Shown: positions 1-9,290 of the stretch, one piece after another
Layout of the letters: the number at the start of each line of letters is the position of its first letter
Numbering within the stretch: position 1 is the first letter of the stretch
DNA from: Mycobacterium paragordonae
Lineage (GTDB): Bacteria; Actinomycetota; Actinomycetes; Mycobacteriales; Mycobacteriaceae
Direction of reading: 5' to 3'
DNA length: 64,000 nucleotides
Assembly: GCF_003614435.1 (NCBI RefSeq)
Contig: NZ_CP025546.1
Coordinates: 248,001 to 312,000 of the forward strand
The notes under the pieces: generated by a model
What the model saw: the letters and a program-made list of their open reading frames with translations, nothing else
Database searches by the model: none
Told to the model about the DNA's origin: nothing
Position numbers and translations under genes: made by a program

Positions 1-368
1 ATTGTGGTGCGCAGGCGCGCGGCGCCTTTGGGTGTGAAGGCCTTGCTGACCAGCCGGCGTAGTCGGCGGTGCGCGTCCCCATCCAGGCTCATGATGTTGG
101 CAACGAGCCGGTCCCACAACGGGCCGGAAGTGATGCCCTGGGCGGCTAGGAATATGCCCTGCGGCACCCGGAACCGGGGGTCGCGAAGCGCGGTGTGCAC
201 CAGATCGTAGGTCAGCAGCTCGGGCCCGTATGGCCCGATGGCGATCGGGGACTGGGCGCGGGCCGCGGCGATGATCGCGTGGGCCTCGTCGGGGTGTTGG
301 GCGTGGCCGTAGTCGATCGACGGTAGCCCAGCTTCGAAGACGCTGGGCCAATCGACGGTGGTGGTCAT
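1..368 (-). CDS. Cytochrome P450, N-terminal part (cut by window edge)
   Basis: Reading the minus strand from ATG at 366-368 gives 122 open residues that run off the left edge. Residues 96-111 read DGDAHRRLRRLVSKAF, the helix C region typical of bacterial class I P450s; the (H/R)RRLR arginines normally contact a haem propionate. The I-helix and the Cys haem-ligand loop lie outside the window, so the CYP family cannot be assigned. A GGGAGGA ribosome site lies just upstream of the ATG. The gene diverges from the LuxR-type regulator, with an inverted repeat between them. P450s of this kind hydroxylate lipids, steroids or aromatics using ferredoxin-delivered electrons; the substrate here is unknown. 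The family call is firm. Confidence 0.85.
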   Translation of the reverse strand, partial: MTTTVDWPSVFEAGLPSIDYGHAQHPDEAHAIIAAARAQSPIAIGPYGPELLTYDLVHTALRDPRFRVPQGIFLAAQGITSGPLWDRLVANIMSLDGDAHRRLRRLVSKAFTPKGAARLRTT

Positions 369-402
369 GGCGGTCCTCCCTGTTCGGATGGTTTCGAGCA
401 TG

Positions 403-424
403 TGGTTCGGCGGGCGTCGAACCA
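403..424. promoter_or_regulatory. Inverted repeat between P450 and LuxR-type regulator
   Basis: TGGTTCG (403-409) and CGAACCA (418-424) form perfect 7-bp arms around an 8-bp centre. The site lies 35 bp upstream of the P450 start. It could be an operator for the P450, but no cognate regulator is identified. Confidence 0.4.
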
Positions 425-558
425 TCGGTGAACAACGCGGACATTCCCCGTGGGAGACGTAGCCGAACTGGGCGATTTCGCGTCCGGTTGGATGCGCGCA
501 CGCACCGAGCTGTCGGCAATGTGCGGTGCTGGGGAGCCCGACCTACGGGTATTCAACG

Positions 559-3500
559 ATGTTTGCGGCCCCGTCCCGGTCGATGCTGGCTAGCATGACC
601 GGAACTGATCCACGCGTGGAGTTGAACTGGAGCGACGTGCTGCCCACGGGAACGGTGACACTGCTGCTGGCCGATGTCGAAGGCTCGACACGGCTGTGGG
701 AGAGCCAGCCCGAGGAGATGACCGCGGCCTTCGCCCGCCTGGATCGCACGCTGGCCGACCTCGTTGTCGCCCACGGCGGGGCACGCCCCGTCGAACAGGG
801 CGAGGGGGACAGCTTCGTGCTGGCGTTCACCCGAGCCAGCGACGCGGTGGGGTGCGCGCTGGCGTTGCAGCGAATCCCGTTGGCACCCATCCGCTTGCGA
901 ATCGGGGTCCACACCGGTGAGGTGCAGCTGCGCGACGAAGGTAATTACATCGGGCCGACCATCAACAAGACGGCGCGGTTGCGCGACCTCGCGCACGGCG
1001 GCCAGACCGTGCTGTCCGGCGCGACCGAGAGCATGGCCGAAGACTTCCTCCCGGCCGACGCCTGGCTGAACGACCTCGGCAGCTACGAACTGCGCGGCGT
1101 CGCCCGTCCGGAGCGGGTCGTGCAGTTGTGTCACCCCGACCTGTGTAACGAGTTCCCACCCTTGCGCACCGCCAAAAGCCCTGCCGCCGAACATCTTCCG
1201 GTGCAGCTCACCAGTTTCGTGGGCCGGGTCACCGAGATCGGCGAGGTACGGCACCTGCTGACCGGCGACCGGTTGGTGACGTTGACCGGCGCGGGGGGTG
1301 CTGGCAAGACCCGGCTGGCGGTGCAAGTGGCCGGCGGCCTGGCTGCCGAATTCGGTGACGGCGTCTGGTACGTGGACCTGGCGCCGATCACCGGGCCGGA
1401 GCTGGTGCCGGTGGTCGTGGGGCGTGCGTTGGGGATGTCGGATCAGCAGGGCCGCCCGCAGGTCGAGGCGATCGCGCGTTTCGTCGCCGATCGGCGGATG
1501 CTGGTGGTGCTCGACAACTGCGAGCATCTACTGGACGCGTGCGCCGAGCTGGTCGTCGGGCTGCTGAGCGGATGCCCGGGTTTGACACTGCTGGCGACCA
1601 GTCGGGAACCCATCGGTCTTCCCGGCGAGGTCACCTGGAAAATCCCGTCGATGTCCTTGACCGGTGAGGCGATCGAGCTGTTCGCCGACCGCGCCCGCCG
1701 CGTGCGGCCGGAGTTCACCATGACAGACGAAAACGCCGGCGCCGTATACGAAATCTGCCGCCGGCTGGACGGCATGCCGTTGGCCATCGAGTTGGCAGCG
1801 GCACGTGTTCGGGCACTGTCGCTGGACGAGATCGTCGGCAGCCTGCATGACCGATTCCGGCTGTTGACCGGGGGTTCGCGCATTTCGGTGCGACGCCAGC
1901 AGACGTTGCGCGCGTCGGTGGATTGGTCACATGCGTTGCTCACCGAATCTGAGCGAGTGTTGTTCCGGCGGCTTGCGGTCTTCCTGGGCGGGTTCGACCT
2001 CGACGCGGCGCAGGCCGTCGCGGCCGTCAGCGCTGTCGAGCGGTATCAGGTCCTCGACCAGCTGACCCTGCTGGTGGACAAGTCGCTGGTGGTCGCCGAG
2101 AACGTGGGTCAGCGGACGAGATACCGGCTGCTCGAGACGGTGCGCCAGTATGCCCAGGAGCGGCTCGGTGAATCCGGTGAATCCGATGCCGTGCGGGGGA
2201 GCCACCGCGATCACTACGCCGCGATGGCGACCCGGCTCGACGCCCCCGCGGCCACCGGACATCAGCAGCGAGTCGATCAGGTCGAGACCGAGATCGACAA
2301 CTTGCGTGCGGCATTCGCTTGGAGCCGGGACAACTCCGAGGTCGATAAGGCCTTGCAGATTGCGTCGTCACTGCAACCGCTGTGGCTGACTCGGGGGCGG
2401 GTAGGCGAGGGGCTGAGTTGGATCGATGCGGTGCTGGGCGAACTCGACACCGTCCGCTCCGAGGTGCAACCCGAAGTGCTGGCGCGAGCACTGGCCGACG
2501 GGGCAATGTTCGACGGCTGGATCGGCACGCAGGATCGGGTGGATCAGGCCCGTGAGGCGCTGGCGATCGCCCGACAACTCGACGACCCAGCCCTCTTGGT
2601 CCGCGCGCTGACCGCCTGCTGCGGCACGGCCGCCTTCAGCCGGGAAGAAGCGGCGGGCTACTTCACCGAGGCCATCACGCTGGCCCGCGCCCTCGGCGAC
2701 AAATGGCGACTGAGCCAACTGCTGGGCTTCTATGCCTACGCAGCCTTGATGGGCGGTGACCCGATCGCGGCGCGTGCCGCCGGCGAAGAAGGACGCGAAC
2801 TTGCCGACGCGATCGGTGACCGGTTCGCCTCCGGTCAGTGTCGGGGGTGGGGGATCGCTGCGAGCCGGGCGTGGCTGGGTGACCTTCCGGGCGGGATCGC
2901 AGAGATGGCGGAGTTGATCTCCGAAGCCGAGGCGGCCGGAGACACCCTGTCCAGGTTCAACGGGTGCATGATCCAGAGCTTCTGCCTCGGGTGGCATGGT
3001 GAGCCGGCCGCCGCACTGGCGGCCGCCGAAGCCTCCATCGATGCCGCCGCCGGCCTCGGCGATCTCATCCAGGGACTCGGCTACTTGAACTTGAGTGCCG
3101 CGCACCTCGCCGCGGGCGATGTTGCGGCCACCCGGGACGCCATCGCCAAGGGCCACAGCCGCATCCCGCAGGGTGTGTTCGTGACGACGAACATGATATG
3201 GATCGCCGAAACTGAGCTTGCGGCAGGCGATCCCGTCGCGGCGCTGCCTTATGCCGATCGAGCCGTGTCAGGAACCACAGGATTTTTTCAGATGAAAGCG
3301 TTGATCGTTCGCGCTCGGGTGATGTGGGCCTTGGGCGACGTCGAGGCAGCCGAGCGTGACGCGCACCAAGCGCTCTCGCGCGCGGCCGAAACCCGGGTGC
3401 ACCTGGGTGTGCCCGACATCTTCGACTTCCTGGCCGCACTGGCCGCCGACGCCCAGCGCTATCCCGAGGCGGCCCGACTCGTCGGTGTGGCGGCAGCCAT

Positions 3501-3882
3501 CCGGCAACGCACCGGTGAGCAGCCGTATGAGATCTACCGCGCTCACCACGAAGCGTTACTGGCTGAGATCCGAGATACGCTGGGCCAGAACGACTTCGAC
3601 ACCGCGTGGGCCGAGGGTAATGGACTGTCTCTCGAGGAGGCGATTAGCTACGCCCAGCGCGGCCGCGGGGAGCGCAAACGCCCATCCAAGGGATGGGCCT
3701 CACTCACCCCGACCGAACTGGACGTGGTGCGACTGGTGACTGAGGGCCTGGCTAATAAAGACGTCGCGACAAGGCTTTTCATATCCCGGCGCACCGTCGA
3801 AACGCACCTCACCCACATCTACACCAAGCTCAACCTGACGTCGCGCGTCCAACTCGTCCAAGAGGCGGCACGGCACCGCTGA
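559..3882 (+). CDS. Adenylate cyclase/NB-ARC ATPase/LuxR-family transcriptional regulator
   Basis: A very large multidomain regulator of about 1107 residues. An N-terminal class III nucleotidyl cyclase domain (about residues 28-190) carries LLADVEGSTRLWE and GEGDSF for the metal-binding aspartates and INKTAR for the Asn/Arg transition-state pair. An NB-ARC-type ATPase follows, with Walker A GAGGAGKT near residue 245 and a Walker B-like LVVLDNCEH. A long TPR-like helical region leads to a C-terminal LuxR helix-turn-helix (ELDVVRLVTEGLANKDVA, SRRTVETHLTHIY). The architecture matches M. tuberculosis Rv0386, Rv1358 and Rv2488c. ATG 559 was chosen; GTG 526, ATG 583 and ATG 595 are in frame and no strong ribosome site decides. 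The stop abuts the stop of the convergent nitronate monooxygenase. The signal it senses is unknown. Confidence 0.9.
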   Translation: MFAAPSRSMLASMTGTDPRVELNWSDVLPTGTVTLLLADVEGSTRLWESQPEEMTAAFARLDRTLADLVVAHGGARPVEQGEGDSFVLAFTRASDAVGCALALQRIPLAPIRLRIGVHTGEVQLRDEGNYIGPTINKTARLRDLAHGGQTVLSGATESMAEDFLPADAWLNDLGSYELRGVARPERVVQLCHPDLCNEFPPLRTAKSPAAEHLPVQLTSFVGRVTEIGEVRHLLTGDRLVTLTGAGGAGKTRLAVQVAGGLAAEFGDGVWYVDLAPITGPELVPVVVGRALGMSDQQGRPQVEAIARFVADRRMLVVLDNCEHLLDACAELVVGLLSGCPGLTLLATSREPIGLPGEVTWKIPSMSLTGEAIELFADRARRVRPEFTMTDENAGAVYEICRRLDGMPLAIELAAARVRALSLDEIVGSLHDRFRLLTGGSRISVRRQQTLRASVDWSHALLTESERVLFRRLAVFLGGFDLDAAQAVAAVSAVERYQVLDQLTLLVDKSLVVAENVGQRTRYRLLETVRQYAQERLGESGESDAVRGSHRDHYAAMATRLDAPAATGHQQRVDQVETEIDNLRAAFAWSRDNSEVDKALQIASSLQPLWLTRGRVGEGLSWIDAVLGELDTVRSEVQPEVLARALADGAMFDGWIGTQDRVDQAREALAIARQLDDPALLVRALTACCGTAAFSREEAAGYFTEAITLARALGDKWRLSQLLGFYAYAALMGGDPIAARAAGEEGRELADAIGDRFASGQCRGWGIAASRAWLGDLPGGIAEMAELISEAEAAGDTLSRFNGCMIQSFCLGWHGEPAAALAAAEASIDAAAGLGDLIQGLGYLNLSAAHLAAGDVAATRDAIAKGHSRIPQGVFVTTNMIWIAETELAAGDPVAALPYADRAVSGTTGFFQMKALIVRARVMWALGDVEAAERDAHQALSRAAETRVHLGVPDIFDFLAALAADAQRYPEAARLVGVAAAIRQRTGEQPYEIYRAHHEALLAEIRDTLGQNDFDTAWAEGNGLSLEEAISYAQRGRGERKRPSKGWASLTPTELDVVRLVTEGLANKDVATRLFISRRTVETHLTHIYTKLNLTSRVQLVQEAARHR

Positions 3883-4902
3883 TCACAGCTTGCCCGCGAG
3901 GCGCCCTAGGATCTCGGCGGTGGGTGCATCGGTTGCCTGCCGATAGCCCGTGCCCGCCCACAGGTGGACGAAGTCCGGTTGACCCGCCGCCGCCGCTGCC
4001 TTGCGCAGCGGGCTGGTGAGGTAGTGGATGGCGGGATAGCCCCACGGCGCGTCCGCTTCGTGCGCGTCGATGAACGCGTTGCGCAGGCCGCGGGCGGGGC
4101 GACCGGTGAACGCGCGGGTGATCACGGTCTCGGTTCGGGCCGGGTCGAGCAGGGCAGCCTGGTGGGTGGCCGAGGCACCGCTTTCGGTCGCGCGCAGCAG
4201 CACGGTGCCGACGACGGCCGCCGCGGCGCCGGCGCGGATGACCTCGGCCACCGCCTGCGGGGTGGCCAGTCCACCGCCGGCGATGACCGGAAGCTCAACC
4301 GCGCGGGTGATGTCCGCGACGAGCGTGGTGATCGGAGTCGGGACCAGCGGCTCGGTCGGGGTGAGAGTGCCGGAATGCCCCCCGGCGGTGTGGGCCTGAA
4401 CCGCTAGAACGTCGACACCCGCGTCGCGGGCGGCCATCGCCTCGGTCCGGTTGGTGACGGTCTGCACGACAATGGTGGCGGCCGCCTGAAGTGCCTTAAT
4501 CACCCGCGGTGCCGGGATGCCGAAGGTGAAGCTCACCAAGGGGACTGGGTCGTCGAGGAGCAACTGGATCTTTTCCTCGAAGCTGTCGGTGTCTTCGACG
4601 GGGTCGGGCGGCAGCGTGAGGCCGAACCGCACGGCGTCGCGTTGGATCTCAGCGGCATACCAGCGATAGAGCTCAGCATCGACCGGCAGCGGGTTGGGCG
4701 CAAACACGTTGACGCCGAACGGGATTGACTCGGCGCGCACCTGTCTGACCTGTTCCTCGACGGCTTGCACGGTCTTGTAGCCGGCGGCGACCATGCCCAG
4801 ACTGCCGGCGCGGCCGGCGGCTGTGATCATGGCCGGGGTGGTGGGGCCGCCTGCCATCGGTGCGGCCAGTACCGGCAGGGTGATTCCGAGCTGCGACAAC
4901 AT
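3883..4902 (-). CDS. Nitronate monooxygenase (2-nitropropane dioxygenase family)
   Basis: A 339-residue FMN-dependent TIM-barrel protein. Visible family motifs are the N-terminal APMAGGPTTP, the QAHTAGGHSG segment holding the probable catalytic His, and the phosphate-binding AGGGLATPQAV and AAAVVGTVLL. The family oxidises alkyl nitronates or propionate 3-nitronate; some mycobacterial members act on CoA thioesters in ring-degradation pathways, so the substrate here is open. It lies three bases downstream of a TetR gene on the same strand and is probably co-transcribed with it. The family call is secure. Confidence 0.9.
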   Translation of the reverse strand: MLSQLGITLPVLAAPMAGGPTTPAMITAAGRAGSLGMVAAGYKTVQAVEEQVRQVRAESIPFGVNVFAPNPLPVDAELYRWYAAEIQRDAVRFGLTLPPDPVEDTDSFEEKIQLLLDDPVPLVSFTFGIPAPRVIKALQAAATIVVQTVTNRTEAMAARDAGVDVLAVQAHTAGGHSGTLTPTEPLVPTPITTLVADITRAVELPVIAGGGLATPQAVAEVIRAGAAAAVVGTVLLRATESGASATHQAALLDPARTETVITRAFTGRPARGLRNAFIDAHEADAPWGYPAIHYLTSPLRKAAAAAGQPDFVHLWAGTGYRQATDAPTAEILGRLAGKL

Positions 4903-4905
4903 GAT

Positions 4906-5469
4906 TCAGCTCCGTCGCAGACCGTCGAGGGCGACATCGGTCACCCGCTCGGCGAGGTCGGCGTTGTATCCCTGCATCGCCTGACACCCCACCAGCAGTG
5001 TTTTCACTTCGGGCACACCGACATCCGTCCGTGCGGTACCGGCCTGTTGAGCGGCGTGCAGCAACTCGGCCAGCATGTCCAGGAATTCTTCCTCGGCGAG
5101 CGGGACCGCCTTGTTGACGTCTATCCCGATGCCGGCCAGAGCTTCTACGAGCCCCCGGTCGGCGGCGCCCCACTGCAGCACCATCGAGCGCAGGAAGGTG
5201 AACAACGCCTGGCCGGCGTCTTCGGATTTCAGCAGGGCGCGACCCTCGTCGATCATGTGGTGCATCCGATCGGCGATCACCGCCTGAAACAACGCGTCTT
5301 TCGTCGGGAAATGCCGATAGACGGTGCCCGCGCCCACGCCCGCCCGCCGCGCGATCTCGTCGATCGGCACCGACAGCCCCTCGGCCGCGAAGGTCTGGTA
5401 GGCGATATCCAGCACGCGTGCCCGGTTGCGGGCCGCGTCGGCGCGTACCGGCCGCTCGGTGCTGGCCAC
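4906..5469 (-). CDS. TetR-family transcriptional regulator
   Basis: A 187-residue protein with an N-terminal TetR helix-turn-helix (IDEIARRAGVGAGTVYRHF, about residues 38-56, followed by PTKDALFQAV). It is first in a two-gene minus-strand unit with nitronate monooxygenase and is divergent from an SDR gene. The 182-bp divergent region holds a TTGACA/TATAGT promoter and two similar operator-like sequences in opposite orientation, so it probably represses itself, the monooxygenase and the SDR. The C-terminal ligand domain gives no hint of the inducer. Confidence 0.92.
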   Translation of the reverse strand: MASTERPVRADAARNRARVLDIAYQTFAAEGLSVPIDEIARRAGVGAGTVYRHFPTKDALFQAVIADRMHHMIDEGRALLKSEDAGQALFTFLRSMVLQWGAADRGLVEALAGIGIDVNKAVPLAEEEFLDMLAELLHAAQQAGTARTDVGVPEVKTLLVGCQAMQGYNADLAERVTDVALDGLRRS

Positions 5470-5493
5470 TGCCTGCCTCCTTCACCCCAACGG

Positions 5494-5524
5494 TTGACAA
5501 AACGGGGCGCACGTTCCGTATAGT
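5494..5524 (+). promoter_or_regulatory. Predicted sigma-A-like promoter of the SDR gene
   Basis: TTGACA (5494-5499) and TATAGT (5519-5524) are separated by 19 bp, one or two bases longer than ideal, and point toward the SDR gene starting at 5652. The promoter is flanked and overlapped by the operator pair at 5500-5552. Confidence 0.55.
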
Positions 5525-5552
5525 AGGGAAAAGCGGAGCGCTCGCCCCGTTT
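5500..5552. promoter_or_regulatory. Paired TetR operator candidates
   Basis: AAACGGGGCG (5500-5509) is repeated exactly in inverted orientation as CGCCCCGTTT (5543-5552). Read in their own orientations, the two 22-bp sites share the pattern AAACGGGGCG, two bases, CG, one base, TCCG, two bases, T. Each is itself an imperfect palindrome, and GAGCGCTC (5536-5543) is perfect. They bracket the -10 element of the SDR promoter and lie in the TetR-SDR divergent region. Confidence 0.6.
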
Positions 5553-5651
5553 ACTGAATACCTTACGCGATGATCCTGCGCAGAGGGTGGCGGCAACTCG
5601 CACTTTGTCGCCCTCACCGCAGAGTCAAACTGCTCGAACTAGGAGTTCCCC

Positions 5652-6551
5652 ATGACGAAATGGACCGCCGCCGACATTCCTGACCAGACCGGCCGAACGG
5701 CCGTAGTCACCGGCGCGAACACCGGCCTCGGCTTGGAAACGGCTGCCGCGCTCGCCGCCCACGGCGCACGCGTAGTGCTCGCCGTCCGCAACCTGGAGAA
5801 GGGCAAGCAGGCCGCCGACCGGATCACGGCCGCGACGCCGGGGGCTGACGTCCAGCTGCAAGAGCTGGACCTCGGCTCACTGGCGTCCGTACGCGAGGCC
5901 GCGGCACAACTGCGTTCCACGCATGACCGCATCGATCTGTTGATCAACAACGCCGGCGTCATGTACCCGCCCAAGTCGACCACCGCCGACGGATTCGAAA
6001 TGCAGTTCGGCACAAACCATCTCGGCCACTTCGCGTTGACCGGGCTGTTGCTGGACCGACTGCTGCCGGTCACGGGCTCGCGCGTCGTCGTGGTCAGCAG
6101 CGTCGGACACCGCATCCGTGCCGCAATCCATTTCGACGACCTGCAGTGGGAGCGCAGCTACAGCCGGGTCGGCGCATACGGCCAGTCCAAGCTCGCGAAC
6201 CTGCTCTTCACCTACGAACTGCAGCGTCGGCTGGCCCCGCACGGCACCACCATCGCAGCGGCTGCGCATCCCGGCGTCTCCGACACCGAGCTGACCCGGC
6301 ACCTGCCGACGTTGATCGCACGGCTGGGCAAGCCGTTGTTCCAGCCCGCCGAGCTCGGCGCCCTGCCGACGCTGCGGGCCGCCACCGACCCTGCCGTGCA
6401 GGGCGGCCAGTACTACGGCCCCGACGGGTTCCAGGAAGTGCGCGGGTACCCGAAACTCGTTGCCTCCAGCGCACAGTCGCACGACGCCGAGCTCCAGCGC
6501 CGCCTGTGGGCCGTGTCGGAGGAACTCACCGGAGTCAGCTACGACGTGTAG
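5652..6551 (+). CDS. Short-chain dehydrogenase/reductase
   Basis: A 299-residue NAD(P)-dependent oxidoreductase. It has TGANTGLG (about residues 20-27) for cofactor binding, NNAGV near 100, the catalytic Ser in VVSSVGH, and YGQSK supplying the Tyr/Lys pair near 175. It resembles the retinol/protochlorophyllide-dehydrogenase-like SDRs common in mycobacteria. ATG 5652 is supported by TAGGAG about 8 bp upstream. It is divergent from, and probably controlled by, the TetR at 4906-5469. Substrate unknown. Confidence 0.9.
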   Translation: MTKWTAADIPDQTGRTAVVTGANTGLGLETAAALAAHGARVVLAVRNLEKGKQAADRITAATPGADVQLQELDLGSLASVREAAAQLRSTHDRIDLLINNAGVMYPPKSTTADGFEMQFGTNHLGHFALTGLLLDRLLPVTGSRVVVVSSVGHRIRAAIHFDDLQWERSYSRVGAYGQSKLANLLFTYELQRRLAPHGTTIAAAAHPGVSDTELTRHLPTLIARLGKPLFQPAELGALPTLRAATDPAVQGGQYYGPDGFQEVRGYPKLVASSAQSHDAELQRRLWAVSEELTGVSYDV

Positions 6552-6561
6552 ACCCGACGGC

Positions 6562-7518
6562 ATGGGCTTGAATGGGCCGATGCAGGCGCTGCGGAACATC
6601 CTCCTGTTGACGTCCATCGCCGCGACGGCGCTGGTCGGCTGCGGCGCGGGACCGCCGGGTGGCCGGCCCGCGCCCGGGGCGGGCTCCAGCGGAGACTTCG
6701 CCGGGCCGGTGGAGATCGGCAACGGGCGGCACCTGTACCTGCAATGCCGGGGCCGCGGCGCCCCGACCGTCATCCTGGAATCCGGCTACCACAACTCGTC
6801 GGACCCGTGGAGTAAATCCGACGCCGACGGGCCGGCCAAGGGGCCCGCCGTGTTGCCCGCGCTGGCCGGCACCCACCGGGTGTGCGCCTATGACCGGCCC
6901 GGCACACTGCGCGAATCCGACCCGCCCACCATCTCCGACCGCAGTTCACCGGTGCCGATGCCGCGGACGGCGAGCGACGTGGTGAGCGACCTGCATTCGC
7001 TGGTCGAGGTCGCGCACCTGCAAGGCCCGTACGTGCTCGTCGGCCACTCGCTGGGCGGGCTCTTCATTCGGCTGTATGCCCAGACCTACCCCGCGCAGGT
7101 GCGCGGATTGGTATTTGTCGACGCGTTCGCCGCCGAGATTCCAGACTTGCTGGGATCCGATTGGCCGGCCTACCGGCGGGCGCTGGACGGACCGTTGCCA
7201 CAGTTCGTGGATTCACCGTCCTTCGAGATGGTCGACATCGACCGCAGCGTCACCCAGGTGGCGACGGCGCCGTCGTTGCCGCCGGTTCCGGCCGTCGTGT
7301 TGACCCGGACGGAGCCATTCATCATTCCGCCGGACCTGCCGGCCGACAGGGGCGAGAAATTGGAGCAGGCCTGGCGCGACGCCACCACCGACCTGGTCGC
7401 CCTCCGCCCGCAGACCCCGCGGGTCGAGGCGACCGGCAGCGACCACTTCGTGCAGGTGCACCAGCCCGACTTGGTCGCTGCCAGTGTGGAATTGGTGATT
7501 CAGCGATCGGCGGGCTGA
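6562..7518 (+). CDS. Lipoprotein alpha/beta hydrolase
   Basis: About 318 residues. The N-terminus has a short basic stretch, a hydrophobic segment and a lipobox ending LVGC, so it should be lipidated on the outer face of the membrane. The hydrolase fold shows the nucleophile elbow GHSLGG and a C-terminal His in TGSDHFVQVHQP, the usual Ser/His pattern of esterases and lipases. The frame is open further upstream (to 6460), but that part overlaps the SDR and would spoil the signal peptide; ATG 6562 or ATG 6580 fits. The 3' end overlaps the convergent FAD dehydrogenase by 19 bp. Confidence 0.82.
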   Translation: MGLNGPMQALRNILLLTSIAATALVGCGAGPPGGRPAPGAGSSGDFAGPVEIGNGRHLYLQCRGRGAPTVILESGYHNSSDPWSKSDADGPAKGPAVLPALAGTHRVCAYDRPGTLRESDPPTISDRSSPVPMPRTASDVVSDLHSLVEVAHLQGPYVLVGHSLGGLFIRLYAQTYPAQVRGLVFVDAFAAEIPDLLGSDWPAYRRALDGPLPQFVDSPSFEMVDIDRSVTQVATAPSLPPVPAVVLTRTEPFIIPPDLPADRGEKLEQAWRDATTDLVALRPQTPRVEATGSDHFVQVHQPDLVAASVELVIQRSAG

Positions 7519-9119
7519 TCCGCGGCGGCGTGCTTTCCGGCGCGACGACCGGCATACACGCAATCGGCGAGCGAGAGTCCGCTGACATATGAGTTGGAGC
7601 AGATTCCCGTGGCGGTCCGTCCCGCGCTGTACAGCCCGGGGATCGGCGAACCGGTGCTGTCGAGCACAGCTCCCGTGGTTTCGTCGACCCGGATGCCGCC
7701 CAGCGTCAGCATCGGCGTGGGGTTGAGCAGGTTCGGCCGGATCGAGATGTTCAGCAGGGTGAACGGCGGCTTGCTGATCCGGCGGGTGAAGTCCGCGGGC
7801 TTGCCGACCGGGTCCGCGGTGCCGGTGTCGATGGCGTTGTTGTGTGCCTGCACCGTGGCGACTAACCCGTCCGGGTCGATGCCGGCACGCTGCGCGACCT
7901 CCGGTAGCGAGGCGCCCTTGACGGAGTCGAGGAACATCAGTGCCGCCGATTGGGCGCGCTGAAACCATAACGGCTGCTTGATCATTTGCCGTCGCGCCTC
8001 TTTGATCAGCGTCGCATCGGCGAGGAGCCAGCCCTTGCCGTGGTGGTGCCGCACCATTTGATAGCCGACCGCCGCGCCGTAGCGGCTCTCGTCGATGATG
8101 CGATCGCCCTGCTCGTCGACGATGATTGCGCTGATGAAAGCGCTTGGGGGCGTGATGAATCGCCACGCCGACACGTTGTCCATCCGCTCGGTGACGGCGC
8201 CGGCGCTCTGTGCCATCGCGATACCGCTGCCGTCGTCACCGCTGGTGCCGAGCTGAAGTCCGCCTAAGTATTGGGGCGCAAAGCGTTTGACCCATTCGGT
8301 GTTGGCCATGTAACCGCCGGCGCAGATGATCACCCCGCGTCGCGCCTGGATCCGCACCGGCCGGGCGTAACGCCGCTCGAGCCGGCGCAGTTGTCGTTCC
8401 ACCTGTGCGCGCAGCGGCGGATAGTAGATACCCGGCTTGGTCGACAGGCCGGCCAGCCTGGAGTACCGCTGCTGGATGCGCGGCGGCGCGTGGCGCATCG
8501 TCGTGGCCTCCACCCCGATCACGCGGCCGTCGGCGTCCTGGATCAATTTGTTGACCACCGTGTGTGGCGAGAATCGAGCCCCCAGTGCCACAGCCGATTT
8601 CGCCAGCGGCTCGTACATCTTCTTGCCCGAGGTGCCTTTGCCCTTCACTCGGTGCCCGCGCTGCACGGGCGGCGTCAGGGCACGAAACTCACCGGCGTTC
8701 TCACTGCCCGAGTGGTACAGGTAGTAGTGGTTGTTGGGGTAGGACGTCTTGTACGGGCACACCGTCGAATCGAACGGCACGCCGTAATCGCTGAGCCACC
8801 GGATCATCTCGGGGCTGCCCGCCACGAAGGACTCCAGGGTTTGCGGGCTAACGGCGTCGCCGACTTCGCGGCGAAGATACGTCAGCATCTGCTCGTAGCT
8901 GTCGCTCACACCGGCTTGCTGTTGCACCCAGGTGCCGCCGCCGGCGTAGATGATGCCGCCGGACACGGCGGTCGAACCGCCACCGTTGGCGCGATCCAAC
9001 GCCAGCACGTCGGCACCGTTCTCGCGGGCGGCGATGGCCGCGCAGGTGCCCGCGGCGCCGAACCCGACCACCACCACGTCGGCTGATTCGGTGAAGTTTG
9101 TCGATTCGACCGTGCTCAT
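7500..9119 (-). CDS. FAD-dependent dehydrogenase, 3-ketosteroid dehydrogenase/fumarate reductase type
   Basis: A 539-residue FAD_binding_2 flavoprotein. The N-terminal VVVVGFGAAGTCAAIAA is the dinucleotide fold (GxGxxG). ANGGGSTAVSGGIIYAGG follows, as in 3-ketosteroid delta-1-dehydrogenases and FAD-binding dehydrogenases. A C-terminal GLYSAGRTATGI and SGLSLADCVYAGRRAG complete the FAD site. The family desaturates steroids or related cyclic ketones; the substrate is not determined. A KstR2-like palindrome lies about 175 bp upstream of its start, and a FadA6-like thiolase follows in the same orientation further upstream, which supports ring catabolism. Confidence 0.85.
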   Translation of the reverse strand: MSTVESTNFTESADVVVVGFGAAGTCAAIAARENGADVLALDRANGGGSTAVSGGIIYAGGGTWVQQQAGVSDSYEQMLTYLRREVGDAVSPQTLESFVAGSPEMIRWLSDYGVPFDSTVCPYKTSYPNNHYYLYHSGSENAGEFRALTPPVQRGHRVKGKGTSGKKMYEPLAKSAVALGARFSPHTVVNKLIQDADGRVIGVEATTMRHAPPRIQQRYSRLAGLSTKPGIYYPPLRAQVERQLRRLERRYARPVRIQARRGVIICAGGYMANTEWVKRFAPQYLGGLQLGTSGDDGSGIAMAQSAGAVTERMDNVSAWRFITPPSAFISAIIVDEQGDRIIDESRYGAAVGYQMVRHHHGKGWLLADATLIKEARRQMIKQPLWFQRAQSAALMFLDSVKGASLPEVAQRAGIDPDGLVATVQAHNNAIDTGTADPVGKPADFTRRISKPPFTLLNISIRPNLLNPTPMLTLGGIRVDETTGAVLDSTGSPIPGLYSAGRTATGICSNSYVSGLSLADCVYAGRRAGKHAAADQPADR

Positions 9120-9235
9120 CGCCCAACTCCCATCAAGCTCGTTCTCCGCTCGTGGACTCTAGAGCGCCACCGTGTCGCGATGGGCGTGATCGGCCGTTGT
9201 GGCGTATCTCGCCTCGCGCTGAACCCGCGCCACCT

Positions 9236-9267
9236 GTCAGGTCGGCAACCGGTCAGGTCGGCAACCG
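9236..9267. repeat. Perfect 16-bp tandem duplication
   Basis: GTCAGGTCGGCAACCG occurs twice head to tail (9236-9251 and 9252-9267) in the 234-bp gap between the FAD dehydrogenase and the thiolase, just before the KstR2-like palindrome. It may be a recent slippage product. Confidence 0.85.
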
Positions 9268-9290
9268 AGGGGCTCACACGCGCAGCTTAG

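Noticed and set aside
545..552. Possible sigma-F -10 (GGGTAT) before the LuxR-type gene
   Set aside because: No GTTT -35 at 15-17 bp upstream.
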